From Telmatactis stephensoni (lineage: Eukaryota; Cnidaria; Anthozoa; Actiniaria; Isophelliidae), in the NCBI GenBank assembly GCA_029948255.1, contig JALIZF010001914.1:248001-312000 (forward strand): a stretch of DNA of 64,000 nucleotides. The letters run 5' to 3'. Numbering within the stretch: the stretch's first letter is position 1; each line of letters opens with the position of its first letter. The translations under genes and the position numbers were made by a program. Shown here piece after piece: positions 21,917 to 36,000 of this stretch. The notes below the pieces were generated by a model, which saw only the letters and a list, made by a program, of their open reading frames with translations, searched no databases and was not told the DNA's origin.

Positions 21917-23570
21917 AAGATATGAAAAAGGAAAGTTGATATATAATATTTTAAAAGTAGTATCTGAGAAAATTTAATATCATTGTGAAAAGCCACGGTC
22001 ATAAGGCGCAGAATAACGAAAAATAGACTTAGCTGCATTGATTTGATACCATAGCACTTGTGTGATCCGTACAAGCACCAAACGTGGTACAGATGTTCCT
22101 TATAGGTATATGAAGAATTTCAAAAGGGGTGCCATGAAATTCGAGCATCAGAAAGTGTTTTCTGAACAGGGTAATTTGTCGCGTTATTCCGAATAACGTG
22201 TTACATTATGCAAATTAAAACCTTTAAACGATGAAGATTTAATTTAACATTTTCTTTCCTTTTTTGTGTGTGGATACTTAGGGTCAGTTATTAGGTTTTA
22301 TTTTATAATGTAGATAGGAGGTCCACATCAGCGAAAGCTGCCTTAACTGACCTTTCCAAATAAAATATGTATGTATGTATGTATGTATGTACTTGTTAGG
22401 GGATAATGAGATAAATATCTATTAAACAAAATAGGCATATAAAAATGCCTTAATGCCCTCAGGTTTCCAGCTTTCAAAGTAAACTACCGTGACTCAAAAC
22501 ATTTATTTGATCTAAAAAAAAAGATTTAAAAAAAATCCCCCTCCATAGTAATAATACATGGCAAGGGTGGAAACTTCGCCTCGAAGCCCCCTAAAAAAGC
22601 CTTCTAACGGCTCGACAAAAATTCAATTTTTGAACAAAATCACTCCGTACGGAGTTCAAAACCGCAACATCACACAAGAAAACACTTCTTTTACCTTGTC
22701 AATGTCAACGGCCTGGAAAAACAAACTTTTTGTAGGTGAAATACAGCCTAGTCTCCAGGCTATCCCGTCTCTCGTTTCAAAACGTGACGTCACAGAGTGA
22801 GGACGCCTGGCCGGGGATTAGGCTGGGTGAAATACTCGCTGAAATGTCCCCAGCGAACCAAGCTCCTCATGCGTGTCGAGTGTAAGTAGGTCGCGACCGT
22901 GCAAAAGGCAAATCTTCAGGGGGTAGAGTGGGGTCGCGCTATTTTATCAGAAAAACAAAACAACAACTAGCTTTTTATTGAAAAAAACTTTTTTTCTTGC
23001 GCCGGTAATGACGATTGATAGTGTCGTGTGAGAGGGTTTTCCCAGTTGCTTGCGTTGTTTTGTTTTTCTGATAAAATAGTGGACCGTGAGCGGAAAAAAA
23101 AAATCGTCAGAGAGCGAACTGGGACCGACATGGAATCAGTCTAAACTTTGGTGTGCTCTTTTCAAACATATTTTTGTTGCTGTTAGATAAAAAAATTAAA
23201 ATGTCACGCAAGGGGTGAGAAAAGCTTATTTGAGCTTTTTGAAATCCGACGAGTTCAAATTTATTCCAAATTGCACGAGAAAGCCATATGATTTCCTGTT
23301 AATAATATACATGAAAATAAAAGCCCTCTAAGAGGACATGTGGTTAAGTAGTCAAATGATAACAAACCAACCAACAAAAAGAAATAGAAAAGAAAGAAAG
23401 AATGCTTTCGAGAAAAAAATAATTATAATTTTTCTGTCAATATGGAGCGGAGTCTACGAGAATGATGAAAGTGCTCCAAAAAGTCCTCCAAATTATATAT
23501 TACAAATAAAAAAAATGACAAACAAGGCAAACCACAACTTTCTATTCGATTCCAAAAAGTTTTGAGGTTA
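21917..23570. other. Intergenic between P450-2 and P450-3: possible retrotransposon tail, no gene
   Basis: At about 22315-22392 'ggtccacatcagcgaaagct', then AAATAAAATATG and (TATG)n, resembles the 3' tail of a non-LTR retrotransposon. No reverse transcriptase frame precedes it. The remainder has only short frames (22558-22800, 23338-23565) without recognisable domains. Confidence 0.4.
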
Positions 23571-23599
23571 CTGAACAAACAGAACAGTCTTTGTTCGCT

Positions 23600-23694
23600 G
23601 CGCTCGTGATTCCACTTGAGTTTTGAACATTTTATGACGTCAAGAGTGTGTCAATAAGAGGACAGACAACTCAAAACCATCTTCAATTTGTTAA
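23600..23694. mobile_element. Half of a GTGTCAATAAGAGGACAG hairpin element upstream of P450-3
   Basis: This segment (CGCTGCGCTCGTGATTCCAC, then AAGAGTGTGTCAATAAGAGG to CTTCAATTTGTTAA) is identical to the right half of the unit duplicated at 45914-46612. It directly precedes the first base of the P450-3/P450-4 duplicated block (CTCGCATCGGGGGCAAGC). The P450-4 copy lacks it. Confidence 0.6.
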
Positions 23695-24109
23695 CTCGCA
23701 TCGGGGGCAAGCTTGCAGGAGTTTCAGCGTGTAACAGCGCCTTAAATCGCGGTCTATTTCTTTAGATTTGGAAGTATTTAGCACATCGCAAAATTGGTAA
23801 AACTGGTTTTTGAGTAAAATTAATTTTTTGGTGGCAAGGAAACAAGAAAAGACGTCTCGGATTTGTGAAAAAATTGTTTTTAATTGTGTTTAGTCTCGTC
23901 ATGATCACACAACGGGCTATGGAGGCATTACGTGATGATAAAGTTTCCTGGTTCGGTTAAGTGTCCACCCTAGCTCCTTTAATTACACCATGTAGGCATG
24001 AGTAACGCAATCAGTTTATTTTGGGTTTATGACGTAATTCCTCATAGCTTATGTGTTTTGCACTGCTCTGCACTGATATCAGTTTTATTCGACTTCCTAA
24101 ACTGACAAC

Positions 24110-25653
24110 ATGGAAGCAGCTATAGCTTTCTTATCCAGTAACTGGATCTCCATTTCGCTATGTGTCTGCATCGCCTTTATCCTGTATTTCTGGGGAGTCG
24201 TTCCATATCAAAGGTCTGCCATTGTTGCTGTAGTTGGTGATATTCCTGGACCAACTCCATTGCCATTTCTATGTCATCTTGTCGATTTTATAAGACAGAA
24301 AGGACGCCTTCATCTTCAGATGGAGGAGTACTACAAGAAATATGGTCGTTTGTATACCATGTTTTTATTCTCTAAAACGCCGTCGATTGTTGTTACCGAT
24401 CCTGAAATGCTGAAGGAAATTTTCGTGAAAGAGTTTCCAAAGTTTCATGACCGTCCGGTGAGTCGTAGAATGGAGTTGTAGTTGTTTCCATTTCGCTCAG
24501 TAATGAACCCACCAGATTGCAAAAAATGATGCGAAATTTTTGAAACGATATTTATTTATTTTGGTCCTGTATAAAGTTGTAGCAAATTAAATGTGGTTAA
24601 CTGAGCGTTGCCAATTACTACGGAAGCCCAGGAGGGCCACTAAGGGTTTTTGTTTTTGTTTTTAACTTTTCGGTTTTTGTTTTTAACTTTTCAGTTTTTG
24701 TTTTTTGTTTTTTGTTTTTGGTTTTATTTTTTGCTTTTCGGTTTTTATTTTTGAATTTCCGTTTTTATTTTTACATTTCACTTTTATTTTTTGCTTTTCG
24801 GTTTTTATTTTTGAATTTCGGTTTTATTTTTTGCTTTTCGGTTTTTATTTTTACATTTCACTTTTATTTTTAGCTTTTTGGATTTTTATTTTTGCTTTTT
24901 GTTTTTATTTTTTGCTTTTCGGTTTTATTTTTTGCATTTTGGTTATATTTTTTGCTTTTCGGTTTTTATTTTTACATTTCACTTTTATTTTTTGCTTTTC
25001 GGTTTTTATTTTTTACATTTTACTTTTATTTTTTGCTTTTCGGTTTTATTTTTACATTTCACTTTTATTTTTAGCTTTTTGTATTTTTATTTTTGCTTTT
25101 CGGTTTTTATTTTTACATTTCACTTTTATTTTTTGCTTTTTAGATTTTTATTTTTGCTTTTTGTTTTTATTTTTTGCTTTTCGGTTTTATTTTTACATTT
25201 CACTTTTATTTTTAGCTTTTTGGATTTTTATTTTTGCTTTTTGTTTTTATTTTTTGCTTTTCGGTTTTATTTTTTGCATTTCGGTTTTTATTTTTTGCTT
25301 TTTTTTTTTACTTTTGAAAAAAAATTCTTTTTTTGAGAAAATATTTCTTTTTTGAAAAAAAAATCCGTTTTAGAGAAATTTTTTTCTTTTTTTGAAAAAA
25401 AATTTCTGATTTTGAAAAAATTTTTCTTTGAGTGGCCCTTCTGGGCCGTCCCATGATGCACTGCGGCACGACATCAACAAAGATGGCGGACGCTTAGAAG
25501 GATGAGGAAAATCAATCGTTGCTTGTTATCTGCTCTTTATTACTAGCTTTCTTTCGTTTCTGTAGTTTTTGAAGTTTATGTTGTAAACTACGGACTACAA
25601 ACAGACTTAAGTGCAACATACAGGCCCATATATACATTAGGATTGCTTAAATT

Positions 25654-25694
<41 letters not shown>

Positions 25695-26999
25695 CTCTCT
25701 CTGACTCTCTCTCTCTATATATATGTATCTATATCTATCTATCTATATCTATATCTATATATATATATGAGGATTTGCAGTCCCCCAGTCGGGCATTTGA
25801 TCATTTTCTGGGACTCACAAATCATTTGATCATTTTCTGAGACTCACAAAAGTTTTTGTTCCAACACCCTCGGGATTTTGATGAAAAAAATTCAGCTCTT
25901 GATCAAGTTTCAACCCCTTGTCTGCACTTCTCCCACCTTCGAGGTTTACTTTGATGGCTACATGATTCAGTCCAATAAAATCTCAGTCAGTCAATAAGTA
26001 CCAAATTATTTCATATGGTCACAATAATATGTGTAATATGCCCGGGGGGGGGGGGGGGGTACTCCCCTATATTTGTTATACGGGTATGTTCCACGCTATA
26101 GGGTATGGTTTTCAGGCTTTTACTTTAGGTCTGGGGTAGGGTATCCTTTTTGTGATATGATTGTGATATGTTTTGAGATATGGTGCTGTTACAAAATGTA
26201 AAGGTAATTGTTCCTATATTACCCCGTGGGGTGGGGGTGGGGGTGGTACTACCACCCCAACTTGGGTAATGGTGTGCCGCCAGGACCTCAAAACCCTGAC
26301 CCTATCCCAGACCTAAAATTTCGATTTTTCATACTCTGCCCCAGCCTAAAACTAAGAATTGTACACCCTATCCCAGACTGAAATCAATATTTACTAACTT
26401 TTAAATGGAATTTACATTGTTTCTGTGTCAAAAGAAAGCGTAGCTTATTCCAGACTAAAACCGACCAAAACCTACCCCTATCCCAGACTTTAAAAAAGAC
26501 CAAATTGTAACCCTATCCCAGAAAAAAAACATACCCTATCCCAGACAAAATATCAAAAAGGATACCCTACCACAGACAAAATATCAAAAAGGATACCCTA
26601 CCCCAGACCTAAAAGCCGGAAAACCATACCCTATAGCGTGGAACATACCCGTATAACAAATATAGGTGAGTACCCCCCTCCTCCCCCCGGGCATATTACA
26701 CATATTATATGAAATAATTTGGTACTTATTGACTGACTGAGATTTTATTGGACTGAATCATGTAGCCATCAAAGTAAACCCCGAAGGTGGGAGAAGTGCA
26801 GACAAGGGGTTGAGACTTGATCAAGAGCTGAATTTTTTTCATCAAAATCCCGAGGGTGTTGGAACAAAAACTTTTGTGAGTCTCAGAAAATGATCAAATG
26901 ATTTGTGAGTCCCAGAAAATGATCAAATGCCCGACTGGGGGACTGCAAATCCTCATATATATATAGATATAGATACATATAGATAGATACATATAGATA

Positions 27000-27030
<31 letters not shown>

Positions 27031-30000
27031 TCAGAGAGAGGTAGAGAGAGAGAGAGACTAAGCAATCCTTAATGTATATATGGGCCTGTATGTTGCACTT
27101 AAGTCTGTTTGTAGTCCGTAGTTTACAACATAAACTTCAAAAACTACAGAAACGAAAGAAAGCTAGTAATAAAGAGCAGATAACAAGCAACGATTGATTT
27201 TCCTCATCCTTCTAAGTGTCCGCCATCTTTGTTGATGTCGTGCCGCAGTGCATCATGGGACGGCCCAGAAGGGCCACTCAAAGAAAAATTTTTTCAAAAT
27301 CAGAAATTTTTTTTCAAAAAAAGAAAAAAATTTCTCTAAAACGGATTTTTTTTTCAAAAAAGAAATATTTTCTCAAAAAAAGAATTTTTTTTCAAAAGTA
27401 AAAAATAAAAGCAAAAAATAAAAACCGAAAAGCAAAAAATAAAACCGAAAAGCAAAAAATAAAAACAAAGTTCAAAAAATAAAAACCGAAAAGCAAAAAA
27501 TATAACCAAAATGCAAAAAATAAAACCGAAAAGCAAAAAATAAAAACAAAAAGCAAAAATAAAAATCTAAAAAGCAAAAAATAAAAGTGAAATGTAAAAA
27601 TAAAAACCGAAAAGCAAAAATAAAAATCCAAAAAGCAAAAAATAAAAGTGAAATGTAAAAATAAAAACCGAAAAGCAAAAAATAAAACCGAAATTCAAAA
27701 ATAAAAACCGAAAAGCAAAAAATAAAAGTGAAATGTAAAAATAAAAACGGAAATTCAAAAATAAAAACCGAAAAGCAAAAAATAAAAACAAAAACAAAAA
27801 ACAAAAAACAAAAACTGAAAAGTTAAAAACAAAAACCGAAAAGTTAAAAGCAAAAACAACAAGCCTATATTGCTTCAAAGCAATGATGTTTCGGCCCGCT
27901 CAAAACCCTTTAGATTCCTTTACGAGACTTGGAGTTCTAACTTGCAAAGAAAAATGTAAACTGAAAATCAAATTTGTTCATTAATATCAGCGGGATTCAT
28001 TGTGACTCAACTAAGCGGAAAGTTTTTAAGCAATGTAGCAATGCAGCAATGCAACAAACCTCGATAAACAGCCTTTAGTTTAGGGCTGTAAATCCTGCAA
28101 ATCCGTGTGTTTTAATGACAATTTTGCCATAAAACTTCCAATGACTATTATAAATAGAGCGTAAACTCATTCATCGAGATTTCTATGATTTCCTCTCGTG
28201 CCAGATTGGCTAATTTCACACAAGTGATGAAAAGGGCGTGTATGATTGTTACAAGTTCTATTCCCGACCAATCAGAAAGGGGTGTTCCCACGGTCAAATA
28301 AACAATAGATAACACAATCTTTGCAAAACGTTTTAGCGCTTCCTTTCATGCGATTGGATGTCGGTGACAGGCACGTCAAATATCATTTGTTGGTAGGTTT
28401 TCACCAACAATTTTTTAATAGACGTGAAAAGAATGGCGACATATAATTGGATGTGTTATAAAAGTATGACAGCTAATTGACAGACGAGCCAAAAATTATG
28501 GGTTAGCAAACCAAACACAGTAACGTTTCGGCCTGAGGGCCGAAACAAAAACCATTAGTGGCCCTCCTGGGCTTCCGTAAATTACACTCTAGTAGTCACT
28601 CTAGTATACGTAGATAATTAAGTCGGTCGGATTTCTGATAAACTAGTTAGCTTCGTTTGGGAAAAGAAAGAGTTCAGCCCGATTCAGCAGGGTCCCCTAT
28701 ACCTTTTGCGTGAAACGTGAATGGCTGATTTATTTTGTCGTGAAACGTGATTTAAGGTCTAAAATCTTTTTGCGTCCACGTGAAAGCAACTTTTGATTTT
28801 TATTTGATTTTTATTTTTTTGTGAACGTGAAAGAGATTTCTAAATTATCCGTAACGCGTGAAAAGACAAAATATTTTTGCGTGATTTCATTTTGCAAAGG
28901 GTCCCCTGATTCAGTTTGGAAGGAGAATTAAATGATTGATGGAAGGCTATTAAAACAGTACAACTCACATCGGACCAACAAATCATAACGTGTAACTCGG
29001 CTTGATTATTGCGTGCTACTTCGGTAAATCGGAACTGCATATAAACGGTTCGCAATTCCAGTTCGGACAAGTTTTCTAACTAGCCGTTTCTAATAGAAAG
29101 TGAAATGCTGCGAGCAGAAAATAGCTGGTGTATCTACGTTAGCAGAACTGTTCCCCTAAAACTCACGAAAGTACACCGCTTTGTCTGATATATCAAATCT
29201 CCTGTGCGTTGTGTGACGAACACTGCTAGTTGACCTTCAGTATTGAACTACTGAACATAATTCTCCAGGTTCAGTGTCGGACACACACAGTTCAAAATAT
29301 TTAGCACTTTGAGTAAATTAATTAAAAAATTGGGGGTAGCTCATCACCCTTCCTCGCAGCCAAGTGCTGAATTACGAAGGGCGCAGCTCAACGTGATCGA
29401 GTCGAAGGTTTACAAGGGCGCTTTCATTACGAGACAATTGAACAATCACACACTTACATGCAAATTTACATACACATACACGTAGCAGCCACCATACGAC
29501 CCATGTCTGCGGATCACGGAGATCACGGTTTTTCAAACAATCACAAACGGCTAGCGACGGCAATGATTATAAAACTAACTGACTACGACAACACAAGTTT
29601 TAGAAATGTACAAGTACATTTTATTCACTGAAATATATTGCTTTTTCAAACAATCACAAACAGTGTTAGGAATGATTATAAAACTAATTGATTAAAGTTT
29701 GTTTAGTAAAGGATGTGTATCGCTCCCTGGCAGCCATAAAAAGAGTGCTTGATAAATATCCGACACATAATTTGCCTTGTAATGTATAGAGAATGCATAA
29801 ATATATGTGGATTTAACTGAACTACTGAGAGTAGTCTGCGTAAAGAAAGCAAAATTTCGATTCACCAAAAATTTTAGCGATATCGTGTGGCTTTCTAAAG
29901 AGATTTTACCTCTTTGAAGAGGAGAACATTGGAATCCAACTTTATATCGTCTTGCTTCGATCGAGCGTACAACGCGGCGATGAAAAACTCATATATAAGG

Positions 30001-33000
30001 ACATTGTCTTTCCTGAGAAATACCACTAAACAGTTCATGACCTTGCTGAACACTTCCACGAATACAAAGCAGGATTCAGTGGATTCCCGGGTATGGTAAA
30101 TCTGAATAACAACGACAACTTTAGCTAGAAAACAAAGACTCCAATCGCGTGGTCAGCGATCATTCCAAGCATATTTTGATGACGTCACAAATCATCGTTC
30201 GCTACATCCATAAACGTACGTGCCTACCTACCTACCAAGAATCGAGTTCAGAGCTGGTACATAAACATGCCGCGCATGTGCAAGATTAGTGTCGCTGCTC
30301 GCGAACGCTTGATTGAACGTTCTTGAACTGTAGCCTGATTGACGGATTAGCCCCCAGTCGTCATACCAAACACTAATTCTAGCAGTCGCGCCTCCATGTT
30401 TCGAAACGTCCAACGTACACGCGCTTTTTTAAAATCCACTAATCGACATTTACCCCGATGTTCATTTCGAGCTTTTGTGTTTTGAAAATAGGTATAGATG
30501 TACAGACTTGATATAACTCAATTTAGAGCGGTTTCATTTGTTTTCATTATATTAAAAAAATACAGTGGTACTTGTATTTTGAAAGCGGACCCCTTATCAA
30601 ACTGACAGCGTCACAATGTTCCCAATTCATGCGTGACAAACCTCTAAAGGATTCATTCTCCATTATTGTAACAAATGCCAGAGCAAGATAGAAAACAGAA
30701 GTGGTCCCAGGGATATAAAAGGAATAAAAGATGAAATACTTAATATCAGGAAGTGAAGGGGCATTCACAGACCATGGATTTTCAAAAAGTCATAATTTAG
30801 GTGAAATGCAATAGTTATCCAAGCAGGAAGTGTAGAGGGTGACCATATCTGCTTGAGTACCACGGAAGGAATTTGTAAATGCCAACCCCTGTCTACTGGA
30901 ACTTTTCCTTCCACACAAACTCAGTAATTTTGTTTTTTCTATGATCCCCCCCCCCTCCCCTCCCTCCAGAACTTCCATTTCCCTCTATGGTGAGGGTATG
31001 GATATTTTCTGGAACTACAGACTGTTACAAAAAATTAATTTGCAATTTGCATCCCAGAAAAAATATTGACAATTAATAATGTATGCTCAATAAAATCACC
31101 CAATACCTCTTCTACAAAAAGCCAATGATGGTTGCCCCCTCTTAGTGATCTGCTTTATGACCCTTTAAAATGTTATGTTTTATGAAGGTACTCTTAGAAT
31201 TTCCAAGTCCATTTGATAAAATGATGTCCATCGCCAAGGGTGAATCATGGCACCGTATAAGGACAACACTGTCACCAACTTTCAGTGGTCATAAAATGAA
31301 ACTGATGATTCCACTGATTAACAAGTCATGTGACCTGCTTGAGGAGAAGCTTAATGAGGTGGTCAAGACTGGAGAAACAATTGATATTCACAGGTAAGTT
31401 ATATAGCTAACATTATTCACATTATGCAATTTAATGAAATTTGTTTTCTCAGATGTATTAGATAATCATTGAAAGTTTATATATTGTATGGTGCATGTAA
31501 GCCTGGTCGGCTGCCTATAGAACTAATAATGCTGTGTTGAATTAGGTAATTATATGAGATATAAATATTAGTCCTCGTCAAAATCAACTGCCAATCAAAT
31601 CAATGTGATTTCAAAGACACATGCAATGGCAGATCCAGGATTTTTCCAAGGGGGGTTCTGTTTCTTAAATCTAGCTGTGTATAATACTCTTATTCTTTGG
31701 TCGATGTTTGACAAAAATATGGCTTAAAACCTTCAAGGGGGGATTGGGTTCCATGGACCCCTTCAACCCCCTGGATCCGCCATTGAGACATGTATTGTAT
31801 ATGCATCACCAATCATGTGTACATGAACATTTGCCATAGATTCCAAATTGCTTGAAACATGCATGCACTGCTTTGGTATTACAGAGATTGAGCATACCCT
31901 AAAAAATAGACCTCTATGAGGCCATGTGGTTACTGGCCTCAAATCCAAATATAGATATAGACGCATTTCAAGGCCTGTCCCTGGTTGGGGGTGGGGGTAG
32001 GGGTTTACTTCGACTAGTGCATACACACACACCGACTTTGTCCTAGTGCCCTTGGTAAGTTTATTGAAATTCAATAATTTTTATGTTCTATTTGACCTGA
32101 TGCGTTTGGTCACGTAATGGATAAAACATCTGAAACATGAACGAAACAAACATTTCCCTTGCAGATATATTTCTGAACTAAACTGCACAGTTTGGTCTCA
32201 AAACGTATATTTATAACCACAAACCCTATATTTCATTATTAATAACTGTCCCTGGTTGGGGGTGAGGGTAGGGGTTTACTTCGACTAATCTATTTTTATG
32301 TTCTATTTGACCTGCATGACGCGTTCGTCACGTAATGGATAAAACATCTGCAACATGAACGAAAAAATACACGATTTGTTGTGTTAATAATGCCGTTGTA
32401 GAAGTCTTTACAGCAAACAATTTAGATATATAGTGAAATAAAAAGTTGAATAACGAAACTGGTATATTCGCAGGGAATATTTTTGCGTGTGAGATATAAT
32501 GCATGATAATAGAAGAACAAAAGCAACTGAACACTAATAGCTGTTGACAGACAAATAAAAGGTCTTTACTGCTGCTGCTGGACCAAACATTTCCCCTACA
32601 GATATATTTATGAACTAAACTGATCGGTTTAGTCTCAAAACGTATATCTATAACCACAATCTCTATTTTTGATTTTTAATAATCGACTTAACCACTCTTA
32701 GACCGGCGCACGTAGTTCTGCGCACGTACTTCAGTAGTTCGGCTTGGAACTTCGCCTCTACTTCGGAAGTTCGCGTATCTTTCGGCTCTTCGGAGATTTC
32801 CGAAAATCACTCACTCACTCACTCACTCACTCACAGACTCATGGACCCGATGGCATAGTGTGTTACTGGCATTAAGCCAGTAACCACAAAAATCAAACAA
32901 AAAACTAACAAAGAGTTTTTATGATTTTAACAGTGTTCTAATAAAAAGGCAGTGAGTAAAAAAAAATCGTCTCGTTTATTTTGTACCCCTAAAAAATACC

Positions 33001-36000
33001 ATCTTTTCTGAAAAACCTTGGATTTTCTCTGACGACCCTTAAAAAATACCAAATTGGCGATTTCAACCCCTAAAAAATACGACGATCATCCCTAACACAC
33101 CAATATCACCCAGGTTGAGCAAGTTGTTCTTGTACTTGAAAAGTATTAATAAGGGGTCTCAGGATTTGAAGAAAAAGGTTAAGTGTTGAAACTGCTAACT
33201 TAGAGTAGTTTCATTTGCTAATTTATCTCCATAAATCTGGTTATCATTTCTGTCCCGAAGTCTACAAGTTCTAGTATACAAGATTTTTCATATAATTGCT
33301 GTTGGATGACAGCATTATTGCTGTCTGTTGATACATAGTTAAGTGTTCCCATGTTATTAAGACCTGCATGTCAATTTCCAGATATGAAAACTGCTCTAAT
33401 ATACGCTGCATAATTAATTTTAAAGACCCTGCATAATACACCTTGCCTATACAATTTTATATTAATTTTAATGATTATATTTTTAATCGATTTTCAAAAA
33501 TTTCAAACACTCCATGTGATGGCTGGGAGCCAATCAGTGAATTATAGAGAACCACTTATTAATTGTAATATGTTAATATGTTCTATCAGATACCACCAAG
33601 GGCTTATTATGGAGGCAATCCTAGGATCATTTTTTGGAATTGAGTCCAATGCTCAAAGAGATTATAATGACCCTTCATTCAAGGCTGCAAGGGAAAGTCT
33701 AGATCCAGGTCCTATCAGAAGGCTTTTGACATCACTGCTCTTCCTCATTCCTTTTGGTTCTTATCTGATGAAGTATTTCCCAAGTTTCTTCATTGGCCAG
33801 TTTCAAAGCTTGGTACATTTGACAGAAATCATTATTGCAACGCGACGAACAGATGGTGGAGGAGGAAGAAAGGTATATATAGCAATAACTCAAACTATCA
33901 ATAACTTTATTTAATTAATTCATTTTAAAATTGATTAGAATAAATCCTAGAGTGAGGGGAGTTGTGTAGATACATTAAGGCCTCCCTAACTTTGATTTCT
34001 CCAAATTATTTTTTCAATCCCTTCCAATCCCTGATTCTTTCAGTAAGTCATTTTCTTAATTCCTCCTAAATCTAGTTATCCCTCTCTCCACAAAACCCTC
34101 TAGGATTCCTGGGAATCAGCTTTTATGAGAGGGGAGTATATGATCTAGGTGAACAAAGTTCATTGTAGGGAATTTAAAGAAAATGTGCTCCATAGGTCAT
34201 TGTCATCCTCTTCGTCATCAGTATATTTAGTGGCCAGTTTCAGCTGAGTCACATGACCTTTTACGAGAAGCCAGTTCTTACAGTATAAGCTCTTGCACCT
34301 ATAGCAAATATGTAAAGTACATATACTATATTATCAGGACTTACTAGACGTGATGCTAACCAACAGTGACGATCCAAATATTCCTGAGAACAAGAAACTG
34401 TCTGATGCTGAATTGATTGCACAAAGTATGATATTTCTGATTGCTGGTTATGAAACCACAAGCAATATCCTTTCACTCACATGCTATCACCTAGCAACCA
34501 GCCCAGATGTCCAGGAAAAGTTACAGAAAGAAATTGATGAGGTCTGGAGTGATGAGGACCAACCTCCATCATACGACACTGTCCAGTCACTCCCTTATCT
34601 TGATATGATCATCTCTGAGATCCTTCGCCTTTATCCAGCAGGTAATAGTAACTGTATTTATATAAAACAGTTTAAGTTACAATGTCAAACATCTTGAAAA
34701 TACTGCATGTTTGATAATTATATATTATATACTCTTGTCGATACGCGCGCTCTGATTGGCTGAAAGCTGTGCTTTATTAGAGAACGGAGCACAGTTCTGA
34801 TGTCAGCAGCACGAGCTCGACCGCGTGCGCACCTTTTGAATTTTTGTACGGAGAAAATCGAACTTTGCCCTTGAATATTTACTTCAAAATATATAATAAA
34901 ACAAATAGCTAAATATCTTTTCCCGTGCTCCGTTCAGTAATACAGCACTTAGGAAGTGCCGAGAGCACTTAAGAAGTGCCGAGAGCACTTAAGAAGTGTG
35001 GAGAGCACTCGCCTAGGTAACCGCTTGGAAAATTTATTATAGTCATTGTCACATACTGTAGTAATCTCATTAATGTGGATGTTGAAAAGCGTAGGTCCCA
35101 ACACTGATCCTTGCGGAACTCCGTGAGTCAGGTTCATTTTATCTCATATTACGTCCTTGATTGCAACAATTTGCTGTCTTTCACTAAGGTAACATTTGAA
35201 CCAATCAAGCTCTAGATATTGAAAACCAGCACGTTCTAATTTACATAGCAATGTAGAATGATCTATGACATCAAAAGCCTTCCAAAACTCTATAAAACTT
35301 GATACGACGTTTCTTCAATTTTCGATAGCTTTCCTCCAATTATCGGTTTGACTTTGATAAGGGCTGTAGTGGTCGATGTATTATTTGTATACAATGTATT
35401 TTGTATATGAAGGATAAAAGCATAAGGATAAAGAAGGATAGTTATTTAAGATTTCTGACTAGTTTATTCGGAGGGTTTCAGTTTAGGCGGTTTGGAGTTT
35501 TGAGTTGTGTTCCCACCATAAAGAAGAGACAAGAGCACAACTTGTGCCTTGTGTTTTATTTTTGACCCCTGTGAACATTTTATTTGCCTGAATTTTATTT
35601 TTAACGCATTTTCACAAATTCGTAATCATTCGCTAGCTGCATGGGGTACCTGTGACCGTTCCCGCTGGCTGCTGGGTATCGAGGACAGAAGATTACCCAT
35701 TTCCGTGAAAAAAGCTTTTTTTGAAGCGATAGCGTTTTACAGCAGAAAGAAGATCAATTATGTGATTGTGTTAGGTATTGGACTAAGGTTCTGTTAAAAG
35801 ATTTCGGTGCGATGTGTAATTTTGACTGAATTGAACGAGAAGCGAATTTTCGACCCTTACCACAGGTATCCCAAGCTCGCGAATGATTACGAATTTGTGA
35901 AAATGTTCAGACTTGTGCCTTGCGTTTTATTTTTGACCTCTGTGAATTTTGACCTCTGTGATCGCTATTCCTTTTGGGTAATGAGAAATGCATTGTGCTT

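Larger units (their letters stand above)
24619..28579. mobile_element. 3.96-kb foldback-like element with satellite-filled inverted arms
   Basis: Ends are TACGGAAGCCCAGGAGGGCC at the left and its reverse complement at the right, flanked by direct AATTAC (24613-24618 and 28580-28585). P450-4 intron 1 has the unfilled site with a single AATTAC (about 42037). Inside are two inverted arms of roughly 1.2-1.5 kb. Each contains a T-rich satellite, an internal terminus-like word (AGTGGCCCTTCTGGGCC), about 600 bp of unique sequence with (CT)n and (TA)n, and half of a central CCCGGGGG-ended element. The right 0.7 kb (about 27870-28540) has no partner on the left. No transposase ORF is seen. The architecture recalls foldback (FB-like) transposons; the superfamily is unproven. 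Confidence 0.8.

Noticed and set aside
24705..25355. 216- and 152-codon plus-strand frames rich in Phe, Leu and Tyr
   Set aside because: They run through a T-rich tandem satellite that is open in several frames, and mirrored frames exist in the inverted arm at 27354-27878.
31763..32657. Minus-strand frames of about 105 codons in P450-3 intron 2
   Set aside because: They lie in the 1.2-kb repeat insertion and reflect its internal duplication.
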